Positions 1-7,378 of a stretch of 64,000 bases of DNA are shown piece after piece (the first letter of the stretch is position 1; each line of letters opens with the position of its first letter). The notes under the pieces were generated by a model. It was not told where the DNA came from, ran no database searches, and saw only the letters and a program-made list of their open reading frames with translations. The stretch is taken from NCBI RefSeq assembly GCF_037126435.1, contig NZ_CP147020.1:62001-126000 (forward strand). Reading direction: 5' to 3'. This DNA comes from Bernardetia sp. ABR2-2B. Its GTDB lineage: Bacteria; Bacteroidota; Bacteroidia; Cytophagales; Bernardetiaceae. A program made the translations under genes and the position numbers.

Positions 1-116
1 TTTGTAATTCGTAAATATTTTGCGTAGTCGACAGTCCAACTCCGTTAAGGATGTTCCAACTGTTATGAATTATTGTACTTTTGATACTTGGAAAGTGTCA
101 GCTACTTTTTTTAAAA

Positions 117-746
117 ATGAACAAAAACGAAAAAATACAAAGTCAGCAAATAGACTTTAAAAAGCAAAGTGGGCTTGTTCCTGTTGTTATTCAAGATAAC
201 AAAACAATGCGTGTTTTGATGCTTGGTTTTATGAATCAAGAAGCCTTTGAAAAAACACAAAAAGAAGGAAAAGTAACTTTTTTTAGCCGAACCAAAAACC
301 GTCTTTGGACAAAAGGAGAAACTTCTGGAAACTTCTTGTATGTACAAAAGATACATTTAGATTGTGATAATGATACCCTTCTTATTTTTGTAAAGCCAGA
401 AGGAGAAGTTTGTCATAAAGGAAATGATACTTGCTTTGGTGAAGAAAAAAATACAGCAAATATTAATTTCTTACAACACTTAGAAGATACCATTGAAAAA
501 AGAAGTGAAGATACAGAAGAAAATGCAAGTTCTTATACCAACAAGCTTTTGAAAAGAGGTGTTCATAAAGTGGCTCAAAAGGTAGGCGAAGAAGCTGTTG
601 AAGTAGTTATTGATGCGATGAGAGCAGATAAAGAAAGGTTCAAAGAAGAATGTGGCGATTTATTATATCACTTGCTCGTTTTGATGAAATCTCAAGATGT
701 GAAAATAGATGAGGTAATGGAAGTATTGGAAAAAAGACATAAGTAA
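117..746 (+). CDS. hisIE: Bifunctional phosphoribosyl-AMP cyclohydrolase / phosphoribosyl-ATP pyrophosphatase
   Basis: This cytoplasmic enzyme carries out steps 2 and 3 of histidine biosynthesis: it hydrolyses PR-ATP to PR-AMP and then opens the adenine ring. Residues about 20-105 form the HisI part, with the metal-binding DCDND motif and the zinc-ligand pattern CHKGNDTCF. Residues about 115-209 form the HisE part, with KVGEEAVE and a conserved ECGDLLYHLL helix. The ATG at 117 gives 209 residues, the usual length of the fusion; a TTG at 81 would add 12 residues without homology value. A terminator-like hairpin follows at 781. The gene stands alone: hisC lies about 39 kb away, so the his genes are dispersed here. 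Confidence 0.95.
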   Translation: MNKNEKIQSQQIDFKKQSGLVPVVIQDNKTMRVLMLGFMNQEAFEKTQKEGKVTFFSRTKNRLWTKGETSGNFLYVQKIHLDCDNDTLLIFVKPEGEVCHKGNDTCFGEEKNTANINFLQHLEDTIEKRSEDTEENASSYTNKLLKRGVHKVAQKVGEEAVEVVIDAMRADKERFKEECGDLLYHLLVLMKSQDVKIDEVMEVLEKRHK

Positions 747-780
747 ATAGTCACCAGTAAGTAGTTATTAGTAACCAGTT

Positions 781-824
781 AAATACAGAATACAGTTTAT
801 TGAAAATTTTATTCTGTATTTTTT
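781..824 (+). terminator. Likely rho-independent terminator of hisIE
   Basis: Perfect 11-bp arms (781-791 and 811-821) enclose a 19-nt loop and run into a T-rich tract. It lies 35 bp past the hisIE stop and separates that gene from the toxin-antitoxin promoter region. Confidence 0.6.
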
Positions 825-842
825 GAATTTCATTGAACTTTA

Positions 843-873
843 TGTACAAATTTACGTACAATAAAATGTACGT
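843..873 (+). promoter_or_regulatory. Putative YefM-YoeB operator
   Basis: Three GTAC cores are centred at 845.5, 857.5 and 869.5, exactly 12 bp apart. The first is a TGTACA hexamer (843-848). The second and third form a perfect inverted repeat, ACGTACA at 854-860 and TGTACGT at 867-873. The E. coli yefM-yoeB operator is known to use adjacent palindromes with TGTACA cores 12 bp apart, so autorepression by the encoded YefM/YoeB complex is the natural inference. The block ends 26 bp before the yefM start codon. Confidence 0.75.
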
Positions 874-899
874 TTTATTAAATTTAAGTTATCAGAAAA

Positions 900-1151
900 A
901 TGAAAGTAATTACACTATCAGAACTTCGCAAAAACATGAAAAAGCATTTTGATGAAGTTACAGATTCTATGGAAACGATAGCTATTCCTAGAAGTAATAA
1001 AGAAGAAGAAGCTGTTATAATTATGTCTTTGAAAGAATATAACTCATTGAAAGAAACTAATTATTTATTATCTACTCAAACAAATAGAGATAGGTTGAAT
1101 AAGTCTATTGAGCAAATGCAAACAGGAAAAGCAGTCAAATTCGATATTTAA
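900..1151 (+). CDS. yefM: Type II antitoxin, YefM/Phd family
   Basis: This 83-residue protein is the labile antitoxin of a type II toxin-antitoxin pair. The N-terminal half (MKVITLSELRKNMKKHFDEV) is the typical YefM/Phd DNA-binding fold, followed by the conserved IIMSLKEYNSLKET segment. The C-terminal tail, with its regularly spaced charged and hydrophobic residues, should wrap around and neutralise the toxin. The yoeB-type toxin starts 24 bp downstream, so the two are surely co-transcribed. The upstream GTAC palindromes suggest autorepression. Length and gene order match known yefM-yoeB modules. Confidence 0.93.
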   Translation: MKVITLSELRKNMKKHFDEVTDSMETIAIPRSNKEEEAVIIMSLKEYNSLKETNYLLSTQTNRDRLNKSIEQMQTGKAVKFDI

Positions 1152-1175
1152 ACTTTGCCCAAAAACTAGAATAAA

Positions 1176-1451
1176 ATGAATATTGAATTTACAACAATTG
1201 CTTGGGAGGATTTTTCATATTGGATAGAAAATGATATTTCTAAGGTAAATAGAGTAAAAGAGTTAGTGAAGTCTATAAAACAAACTCCTTTTCAAGGTAT
1301 TGGAAAACCAGAGCCTTTAAGGTACAATTTGAAGGGATTTTGGTCAAGAAGAATAGATTCAGAACATAGATTAGTCTATACAATTACAGGAAAAAAAGGG
1401 ATAGACCAAAAATGTACAGTTTTGCAATGTAGATTTCATTATGACAAATAA
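1176..1451 (+). CDS. yoeB: Type II toxin, YoeB/Txe family mRNA endoribonuclease
   Basis: This 91-residue protein belongs to the RelE/YoeB ribosome-dependent mRNA interferases. The diagnostic stretch GKPEPLRYNLKGFWSRRI is followed by DSEHRLVY and the terminal CRFHYDK. The catalytic residues known for E. coli YoeB correspond to Glu46, Arg65, His88 and Tyr89 here, all present, so the toxin is probably active. A short insertion before the final strand (GKKGIDQKC) makes it slightly longer than the 84-residue E. coli protein. It is the second gene of the yefM-yoeB operon and ends 49 bp before the convergent symporter gene. Confidence 0.94.
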   Translation: MNIEFTTIAWEDFSYWIENDISKVNRVKELVKSIKQTPFQGIGKPEPLRYNLKGFWSRRIDSEHRLVYTITGKKGIDQKCTVLQCRFHYDK

Positions 1452-1500
1452 ATACAGATATATAGTTTTTTGATAATTGTACTTAACTGGTAGCTGACTT

Positions 1501-2796
1501 TTACTCTCCATCTAATCTTTCATTTTCAGATTTAGCTACAAGTAAAGAAACTGTTGCATCTCCTGTAACATTAACAACCGTTCGGCACATGTCCAAAAGC
1601 CTATCTACGCCCAAGATAAGATTGATTCCATCAGAAGGAATTTTGGCTTGTTCCAAAACAATAACAAGCATCAAAATACCAGCTCCTGGTACGGCAGCAG
1701 CACCGACAGAAGCCAAAGTAGCTGTCAAGACGATTCCTAATTGTTGGACAATAGTCAAGTCCATTCCGTAAGCTTGTGCAATAAAAAGAGCAGCCACACC
1801 TTGATACAAACTTGTTCCGTCCATATTTACCGTCGCACCAACAGGCAGAACAAAACTTACAATTTCCTTTGGTACACCCAAAAATTTATTTACTCGTTCC
1901 ATTGTAACAGGCAAAGTAGCAGCACTAGAACTAGTAGAGAAAGCTAATAGCTGGGCAGGGGCAATTCCTTGGAAAAATTGTAATGGATTATAACGAGCAA
2001 AAATCATCAAAACAAGAACATAAAAAACAACCATCAAAAATAGCCCTAAAACTACTGTGAGGCAATAAATACCAACTACTTTGAAAAGTTCTACTACTTT
2101 ATTCAAATCTCCCTCTGCAAAATCTACAATCAGATAAGCAAGTAAGGCAAAGACACCATAAGGCGCAAAAAGCATCAGTATTTCTACTATTTTTATGACT
2201 AAATCATTGAGCGCATCAAATCCTTTTTTGATAATTTCGCCCTTTTTAAAATCAATCATTACTAGAGCAACTCCGAATAAAACAGCAAAAAATATTACCT
2301 GAAGCATATTCTGATTATTGGTAGCTGCTGCCACAACATTATCAGGAACAATATCAATAATGGGTTGTAGTGGGTTTGATTCTTTTACAGCTAATGCTTT
2401 TTCCTGACTAGCTTTGGTTTTGGCTTCATATTTTTGAGCAAATTCTTGTCTTTTTTCTTCTGAAAAAGCTTTACCAGGTTGAATAACATTTGCCAAGACA
2501 AGACCAATTGTGATTGCCACAACTGTTGTGACTAAATAAATTCCGATGGTACGAGTTCCCAAACGAGAGAGTTTGGAAATATCACTCATACTTGCAATTC
2601 CTTGAATAAGTGAAATAAAGACGAGTGGCATCGCAATCATTTTCAGAGAATTGACAAAAACCTTTCCCCAAGGCTGAATCCAATCAGCTACAAAGTTACT
2701 CCAACCCATCAAAACAGCACTTATTCCGAAAACGACACCCAGTATCATTCCAATAATAATTTGCCAATGTAGAGCGAGTTTAAAAGATTTTTTCAT
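1501..2796 (-). CDS. Dicarboxylate/amino acid:cation symporter (DAACS family)
   Basis: This inner-membrane secondary transporter belongs to the GltP/DctA/GltPh family, which imports glutamate, aspartate or C4-dicarboxylates with protons or sodium. The 431-residue protein has the family's hydrophobic pattern. Hairpin HP1 carries the serine-rich AFSTSSSAATLP motif, TM7 the substrate- and sodium-binding VNMDGTSLYQG motif, and TM8 the DRLLDMCRTVVNVTGD motif with the substrate-binding Asp and Arg. A hydrophilic segment at about residues 110-150 is longer than usual and likely faces outward. Substrate and coupling ion cannot be read from sequence. It is monocistronic and convergent with yoeB. Confidence 0.93.
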   Translation of the reverse strand: MKKSFKLALHWQIIIGMILGVVFGISAVLMGWSNFVADWIQPWGKVFVNSLKMIAMPLVFISLIQGIASMSDISKLSRLGTRTIGIYLVTTVVAITIGLVLANVIQPGKAFSEEKRQEFAQKYEAKTKASQEKALAVKESNPLQPIIDIVPDNVVAAATNNQNMLQVIFFAVLFGVALVMIDFKKGEIIKKGFDALNDLVIKIVEILMLFAPYGVFALLAYLIVDFAEGDLNKVVELFKVVGIYCLTVVLGLFLMVVFYVLVLMIFARYNPLQFFQGIAPAQLLAFSTSSSAATLPVTMERVNKFLGVPKEIVSFVLPVGATVNMDGTSLYQGVAALFIAQAYGMDLTIVQQLGIVLTATLASVGAAAVPGAGILMLVIVLEQAKIPSDGINLILGVDRLLDMCRTVVNVTGDATVSLLVAKSENERLDGE

Positions 2797-2959
2797 GAGT
2801 TGTTGTAATAATGTTTTAGGAAAATAATCTATCTGAAAATCAAATATAATTCAAATATAGTAGGGTTTCCATTAAACAACAAATGAAGTTTGTCTTGATT
2901 CAAGAAAATGATGTAAAGAACAGAAAGTTTCTAAAGTATAGTGTTAGGTACGAAGAAAA

Positions 2960-3694
2960 TTAAGCAGCTATATCTTGATGTGTTTTTCTAAAATCTATAA
3001 AATAAGTTTCGACTGTACGAAAATCATTCTCATCAATATTCGTCTCTCCATACCATGCTTTTTCGTACCAAAGCGTAAGTTTTCTAAAACTAGTAGCAGA
3101 TTCTTGTGATGATTTTTTGGCAAGTTCTGTAATATAAGCGTGGTTTGTTTTGTCTTTTTTCCAGTTGATAAGCTCTTTTTCGTACAACACTTTCAAAAGC
3201 CACAAATAATGGATACGAATCGCCATACGGAAATTCTTTTGTAATAATGCTTTTTCTAAAGCTTGTTCTAAATAGCCAAACTCTACTTTTTCTAAGTTTT
3301 CTTCTGTCAGAAATGCAGCTTGTTCTTCTTCTAGTTTTGTCTTTTTATTTCCAAACAACACACCTTTAGTAAAAAACCAAACTAAAGCTAAAGCAAGTAG
3401 AGCCACTACAAGACCAATAAGTACATATTTCAAACCTGCCAAAAAGCTCCAATCTATTGAAGGCCAATTAAAAGAAGAATCATTTGTACTTTCTTCTTTT
3501 TCTTGCTCTATTTCTTCAGCATATTTTATCCCATCTCTCAGTTCATTCCATTTTTTGTTATCAAACTCTTTTACTTTTATTTGCTTTTCTGTTGTTTTTT
3601 CATCTTGAGCATATGAAATTGAGGAATGCAAACTTATAGAAAAGGTAAGTAGAATTAGTAAAGAAAAAATAGTTTTTTTAAAAATAGTCTTCAT
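2960..3694 (-). CDS. Exported/membrane protein, DUF4129-like C-terminal domain
   Basis: This 244-residue protein has a signal peptide (about 1-29, ending ...SISYAQ), a charged segment, one clear transmembrane helix near residues 85-112 and a cytoplasmic C-terminal helical domain. The domain has features of DUF4129 (FRMAIRIHYLWLLKVL, KTNHAYITEL, a closing LTLWYEKAWYG). Such proteins in Bacteroidota often sit beside MoxR/DUF58 genes, but here the gene stands alone. Function is unknown. The spacer upstream carries short ATTACGAATT-type repeats. Confidence 0.7.
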   Translation of the reverse strand: MKTIFKKTIFSLLILLTFSISLHSSISYAQDEKTTEKQIKVKEFDNKKWNELRDGIKYAEEIEQEKEESTNDSSFNWPSIDWSFLAGLKYVLIGLVVALLALALVWFFTKGVLFGNKKTKLEEEQAAFLTEENLEKVEFGYLEQALEKALLQKNFRMAIRIHYLWLLKVLYEKELINWKKDKTNHAYITELAKKSSQESATSFRKLTLWYEKAWYGETNIDENDFRTVETYFIDFRKTHQDIAA

Positions 3695-3951
3695 AGGAAC
3701 AATTACGAATTAAAGATTACGAATTACGAATTAAGCTTCTGATTACTAGTTAATTATATAATTAAAAGTGTCAATTTATTTAATTTCTACTCCATAGCAT
3801 TATCAAAAAAGTATTGGTTATTTTATTTGTCTATCAAAAACAAAGTGAGTAAATATACAAAAAAATAGAAAGGTAATAATTATTTTGAAGGTCTTGATTC
3901 AATTTATTTTCTATCTTAGAAAAATTTTAGCTCTACTTTACCCTTTTTTCG

Positions 3952-4560
3952 ATGCAACACGAACCTATCCGAACTTTATTTTCAAGAAATCATGACACTA
4001 TTTTTCCAAAGTTAGGTGTTTTTTTGGCTGGAGCAACACCTTCTGAAGAAAACCTAAAAACAGGTTGGAGAAGAAAAGTAATTCAAAAACTAAAGGAAGA
4101 CCAACGACTAAATCCAAGCATGATAGTTGTTTCGCCAGAGCCAGAAACAGGAAAATGGGCAGATATTGACAATAAAAACCCAAAAACAGAACTAGAAGCT
4201 GTTAGAGACAAGCAAATTACGTGGGAACTTCAATATTTACAGCTTTGTGATATTACAGCTTTTTGGTTACCAGCCTATTGGACAAAGGAGAAATCAGGTG
4301 TTTTTGATGCTAATATTGCACCTACAAGTCGTTTGGAGTTTGGTTATTTTTTGCAAGAATATATCAAAAATCCTCTAAAAAGAAAGTTTATTGTAGGAAG
4401 TCCAGAAGATGCAGACAGTATAAAATGGGCGAAGAAAATAGCTGATATTCACGGTATAAAATGGCATTTTCTGAAAACAGAAAACAAACAACAACTTGTT
4501 GCAGATTCTTTTATTGAAGAAATTGCTACCACACTTATTGCTAACAAATGGGAGTATTAG
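3952..4560 (+). CDS. Nucleoside 2-deoxyribosyltransferase-like protein
   Basis: This 202-residue protein matches the nucleoside 2-deoxyribosyltransferase-like group. It begins the fold with VFLAGATP, followed by WRRKVI, QITWELQYLQLCDITAFWLP and the Ser/Glu-bearing TSRLEFGYFLQ motif; in the family the last Glu is the nucleophile. Known members exchange bases on deoxynucleosides or cleave nucleotides in salvage. The real substrate here is unknown. The first 30 residues (RTLFSRNHDTIF...) add little to the family fold. The gene converges on tmRNA and shares a bidirectional terminator with it. Confidence 0.75.
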   Translation: MQHEPIRTLFSRNHDTIFPKLGVFLAGATPSEENLKTGWRRKVIQKLKEDQRLNPSMIVVSPEPETGKWADIDNKNPKTELEAVRDKQITWELQYLQLCDITAFWLPAYWTKEKSGVFDANIAPTSRLEFGYFLQEYIKNPLKRKFIVGSPEDADSIKWAKKIADIHGIKWHFLKTENKQQLVADSFIEEIATTLIANKWEY

Positions 4561-4599
4561 TGCGATACTGTTTCTCTTAAAACCTTATACTTTAAAGCA

Positions 4600-4633
4600 A
4601 AAAAAGCTATATAAATTAATATATAGCTTTTTT
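4600..4633 (+). terminator. Bidirectional terminator between the deoxyribosyltransferase gene and tmRNA
   Basis: A perfect 14-bp stem (4600-4613 with 4620-4633) closes a 6-nt AATTAA loop. It has an A-run on one side and a T-run on the other, so it can end transcripts from both directions. It starts 40 bp after the stop codon and ends 8 bp from the tmRNA 3' end. Confidence 0.8.
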
Positions 4634-4640
4634 ATTTTTG

Positions 4641-5036
4641 TGGAGCTGGTGGGAGTCGAACCCACGTCCAGATACGGTATTCATCGTGGTTTCTACATGT
4701 TTAGTTATCCTATTAATTGTCGGGAAAGAACTAGGCGATAACGTCCAAGGTTTTTCCGTATCAACTAAATTTTCGTCGCAGATGCCATTGAACTCATCAT
4801 TGCTTCACTCTTACGGGGGTTGATGTCTATGTGTTTGCGTGGCAAACGGATGTTAGTGTCGGAAGAGTAAAGACACTAAGCAAAGACAATGGTTACTTAA
4901 CTCCTAGAGTTAGGCAGCCATGGCGTAATTAGATTCGCCGATTGTTGTTTTGAGAAAAAATATATAAGGCTAGTTTTCTCAATAGCCTACATGCTTATAC
5001 ACGCAAAGACTCGTCCTGTCGAAACCAGTCAGCCCC
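4641..5036 (-). ncRNA. ssrA: Transfer-messenger RNA (tmRNA)
   Basis: tmRNA rescues ribosomes stalled on broken messages. On the minus strand the RNA starts GGGGCTGACTGGTTTCGACA at 5036 and ends with the T-arm GGGTTCGACTCCCACCAGCTCC at 4641. The first and last bases pair as a tRNA-like acceptor stem, and the terminal CCA is not encoded. The reading frame resumes at GGC (4937-4939) and runs to TAA (4910-4912), giving the degradation tag GESNYAMAA, a Bacteroidota-like tag ending in AMAA. About 396 nt is a normal one-piece tmRNA length. A good promoter lies upstream. Confidence 0.96.
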
Positions 5037-5082
5037 AGTGTTTTACACTAATTAATTCTTCGTTCAAAAATTAATTGGGTTG

Positions 5083-5113
5083 CAAATATACAATTACAAC
5101 TTCAAAGAACAAA
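5083..5113 (-). promoter_or_regulatory. Bacteroidota-type promoter of tmRNA
   Basis: On the minus strand TTTG (5110-5113) and TATATTTG (5083-5090) are separated by exactly 19 nt. This matches the Bacteroidota consensus of TTTG, 19-21 nt, TAnnTTTG. Transcription would start near 5076, leaving about 40 nt of 5' leader to be trimmed from the precursor. Confidence 0.75.
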
Positions 5114-5204
5114 AGAAAGTTCAAATAAATAAAAAATAAAATTAAGACACGTTTATAAAAAAACTTTGCTGGTAACGTTTTGATAATCTAAATGCAGACT
5201 TGCT

Positions 5205-5257
5205 TATTTTTCAACTTTGACAGCCTTCTCTAAAGGAAATGTCAAAGTTGAAAAATA
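5205..5257. repeat. Perfect 18-bp hairpin
   Basis: Positions 5205-5222 and 5240-5257 are perfect reverse complements around a 17-nt loop, which itself holds a CCTT/AAGG mini-stem. It lies between the SDR gene and the tmRNA promoter. No T-run follows the stem on either strand, so it is not a classical intrinsic terminator, although it could still end the SDR transcript or protect its 3' end. Confidence 0.8.
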
Positions 5258-5315
5258 CTGTGGTTTGTCGGTTAAATATACTGTCAAGTCTAACTATTTA
5301 CAATTCATAATTTCA

Positions 5316-6035
5316 TTAGACAAGTTTCACTTTTCCCATTCCACCATCTACTCCTAGTATTTGTCCTGTTATCCAAGTGCTTTCATCGGATAATAAAAAG
5401 GCAGCAGCAGAAGCCAAATCTTCGGCTGTTCCGACTCTTCCTAGTGGATGACGTTTGTCAGACGCTTCTCTTTTATCATCTGTTGATAATAACGATTTTG
5501 CAAGTGGTGTATCTGTGAGTGATGGAGCAAGTACGTTTACTCTCGTTTTTTGTGAAGCCAATTCGGCAGCTAATGACTGCGCCAAACCTTCTACGGCAGA
5601 TTTTGCTGTGGCGATACTCGCATGAAAATTCATTCCTACTTTTGAGGCAACTGTACTAAAAAGAACAATACTACTTGTATCTGCTTTCTTCAATGCTTTC
5701 AAACTATGCTGAATTACTTTTACTGCTCCAAGTACATTTACTTGCAAATCATTTTCAAAATCCTTCATTTTCAGACGTGCAAAAGGCTTTAAATTTATAC
5801 TTCCTGCACAATACACCAATCCATGAAGCTCATCAGGAATTTGTAAATTATCAATTTCTCCTGTGATGTCCAGTTCTGTATGTGTAGAATTTATTCCCTC
5901 TGGCTTAGTGCGTGAAGCTGTAAAAAGTGTAGCACCTTGATTTTCAAGTTGTTTGGCAAGTGCGTGTCCGATTCCAGAACTTGCGCCAATGATTAATATA
6001 TTTTTACCTTTAAAATTTGCGTTACTTCCGTTCAT
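5316..6035 (-). CDS. SDR family oxidoreductase with the catalytic Tyr replaced
   Basis: This 239-residue protein has a classical short-chain dehydrogenase layout: the nucleotide-binding IIGASSGIG loop (Gly17, Gly21, Gly23), the ...YCAG strand (residues 75-78), an active-site-like Ser127 in VLFSTVAS, and a C-terminal GQILGVDGGMG end. Where the family has YxxxK the sequence reads IATAK, so Lys145 is kept but Tyr is Ile141. His138 just before is the only nearby alternative. The downstream APSLTDTPLA segment is well formed, which argues against decay. Whether it is still an oxidoreductase is open. It is monocistronic, with a strong hairpin downstream. Confidence 0.88.
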   Translation of the reverse strand: MNGSNANFKGKNILIIGASSGIGHALAKQLENQGATLFTASRTKPEGINSTHTELDITGEIDNLQIPDELHGLVYCAGSINLKPFARLKMKDFENDLQVNVLGAVKVIQHSLKALKKADTSSIVLFSTVASKVGMNFHASIATAKSAVEGLAQSLAAELASQKTRVNVLAPSLTDTPLAKSLLSTDDKREASDKRHPLGRVGTAEDLASAAAFLLSDESTWITGQILGVDGGMGKVKLV

Positions 6036-6170
6036 TGTCTATAAAAAAATAAGTTTGAAAAATGTGTTTTTTGTTTTTTATTGTAATCGAATGTTTTAGT
6101 AAATTGTTTTTTGGATAATTACAAAACACACACTATTTAGAAAAAAAATCACAAACAGACTTAAATTGTA

Positions 6171-6551
6171 ATGAAAACACTACTAGATGAGTGTATTGAA
6201 GCACTAGAACCTAATGTAAAGGTTTTTGATCTTGAACTATCTCATGAAATAGTCAATAGAATGCCTGATAATTATCCATTTACAATATATGGCAGGATAG
6301 ATTGGGGAAAAGTTGAAAAGAAACGAGCTATATCTAATAGCTTATTACCATCAATACTAGATATTTCTGATGAGGTTTATGTTATATGGGACGGTTCAAC
6401 AAATAACGTTTTAAAAACAAAGATCGAAAATGTAATGAAAAATATAGATGATGTTTTAGCTGTCAGTTTTGATACATGGTTGATGCAGTTAGATGGCAAT
6501 TATATTATAGAGTATCATCACAATGGTAACATTAATTTAGCTTTTAAATAA
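6171..6551 (+). CDS. Hypothetical protein, 126 residues
   Basis: I do not recognise this family. The protein is small, acidic and soluble, with no signal peptide or membrane segment. Features include YGRIDWGKVEKK, SDEVYVIWDGSTNNVLKT and a final FDTWLMQLDGNYIIEYHHNG. Its size and alternating strand/helix pattern resemble small immunity proteins of polymorphic toxins, but no toxin gene is nearby, so this is only a suggestion. It is divergent from the SDR gene and is followed by a repeat-bearing intergenic region. Confidence 0.6.
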   Translation: MKTLLDECIEALEPNVKVFDLELSHEIVNRMPDNYPFTIYGRIDWGKVEKKRAISNSLLPSILDISDEVYVIWDGSTNNVLKTKIENVMKNIDDVLAVSFDTWLMQLDGNYIIEYHHNGNINLAFK

Positions 6552-6641
6552 AAAAGTATTTTACTTTTTTTATGCTTACCAATAATTATTACAGCCTACT
6601 GCGTTCTTGTTGGTCTTCTAAAACCAAAGCACTAAAAAAAA

Positions 6642-6844
6642 GCCGTTGTTGTGTCTTTAATTTCGGTTTGCCGTTACGATGACTAACAACAAACATACCA
6701 TCACACATCTACTTACTTTCTACAAAATCAAAAAAAATCAAATCAGAGAAAATAAATATTTTATTCAAATTTTGCTTGAATTTTATGCGTGTTTGAGTTG
6801 TTGGTGACCGTAACGGCAAGCCGAAGCTAAACACCAACAACGGC
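6642..6844. repeat. Imperfect inverted repeat with roughly 48-bp arms
   Basis: The arm at 6642-6690 begins GCCGTTGTTG and the arm at 6797-6844 ends CAACAACGGC. The inner sequences, including TTGCCGTTACG against CGTAACGGCAA, are close reverse complements with a few mismatches. The spacer is 106 bp of A+T-rich DNA. The arrangement looks like a degenerate MITE or two facing copies of a repeat unit. Confidence 0.7.
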
Positions 6845-7012
6845 GTGGATAGTGTTATTAGTTCAAAATAATTTATTGAAAGGTAAATACAAATTTTGCT
6901 GTTGTCAATATCCTTACCGACGACTCATACATCAAAACCCTTTAATTTCTTAAAATTCAAATACACAAAAAAGCAAAGTATAATTTTTGAAGGAATTATA
7001 ATGACTTTTCAA

Positions 7013-7020
7013 TACCTTTG
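7013..7020 (+). promoter_or_regulatory. Possible -7 promoter element
   Basis: TACCTTTG fits the Bacteroidota TAnnTTTG element. A TTTG lies at 6986-6989, but with a 23-nt spacer, longer than ideal. It would start a transcript about 50 nt before the DUF6132 gene. Confidence 0.4.
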
Positions 7021-7077
7021 CAAAAAATGGGGGAAGATTAAAATTAATCTTCAAACAAATCAAATCAACATTCAATT

Positions 7078-7281
7078 ATGAATATTCTAAATAAACAAAA
7101 ACTTGTTATTATTGGCGCAACAGTAGGCGCAATTGTTGGCTTTTTCTATTGGAAAGAAGTCGGCTGCTTGACTGGAAGCTGTGCAATAAAATCAGTTTGG
7201 TACAATATGACAGCTTATGGACTCCTTATGGGAGGACTTTTTGGCTCAATTATTCAAGGACAATTTCAAAAGAAAAAGTAG
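7078..7281 (+). CDS. Small membrane protein, DUF6132 family
   Basis: This 67-residue protein has two hydrophobic segments (about residues 8-25 and 44-60) around the short cysteine-bearing loop VGCLTGSCAIKS, followed by GLLMGGLFGSI. This layout fits the Bacteroidota DUF6132 family of tiny two-helix membrane proteins. The paired cysteines could bind metal or form a disulfide, but the function is not established. A promoter-like element lies about 50 bp upstream. The flavodoxin gene follows after about 100 bp. Confidence 0.75.
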   Translation: MNILNKQKLVIIGATVGAIVGFFYWKEVGCLTGSCAIKSVWYNMTAYGLLMGGLFGSIIQGQFQKKK

Positions 7282-7378
7282 CAGATAGCTTCCAAGCTAT
7301 CATAAAATATAAGGATATTTATTTTCATTAACATTGAGGATAATTCTAAATTCTCAATTCTCAATTCTTAATTAGTAT

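Larger units (their letters stand above)
6552..7077. other. 526-bp gene-free region with a large inverted repeat
   Basis: No credible reading frame is present. The region holds an imperfect inverted repeat (6642-6690 and 6797-6844) whose G+C-rich arms stand out from the A+T-rich surroundings. Past it, a TACCTTTGC promoter element lies near 7013. Confidence 0.7.

Noticed and set aside
1-116. Possible gene fragment at the left edge (a minus-strand reading includes NGVGLSTTQNIYE)
   Set aside because: It resembles a histidine-kinase ATP lid by chance, but there is no start codon in frame and a stop lies just upstream; nothing supports a gene.
751-785. CCAGTAA/TTATTAGT words after hisIE, similar to those near 1480 and 19065
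   Set aside because: The resemblance is loose and A+T-rich; it did not form a clear unit with boundaries.
4496-4823. Open frames over the end of the deoxyribosyltransferase gene and the tmRNA
   Set aside because: These are shadows of tmRNA and its terminator; the GTCGAACCCAC segment is the tRNA-like end of tmRNA, not a tRNA gene or a protein.
6896-7081. 61-codon plus-strand frame before the DUF6132 gene
   Set aside because: It runs over a promoter-like element and overlaps the DUF6132 start; the residue mix (many Lys, Ile, Gln) looks random.
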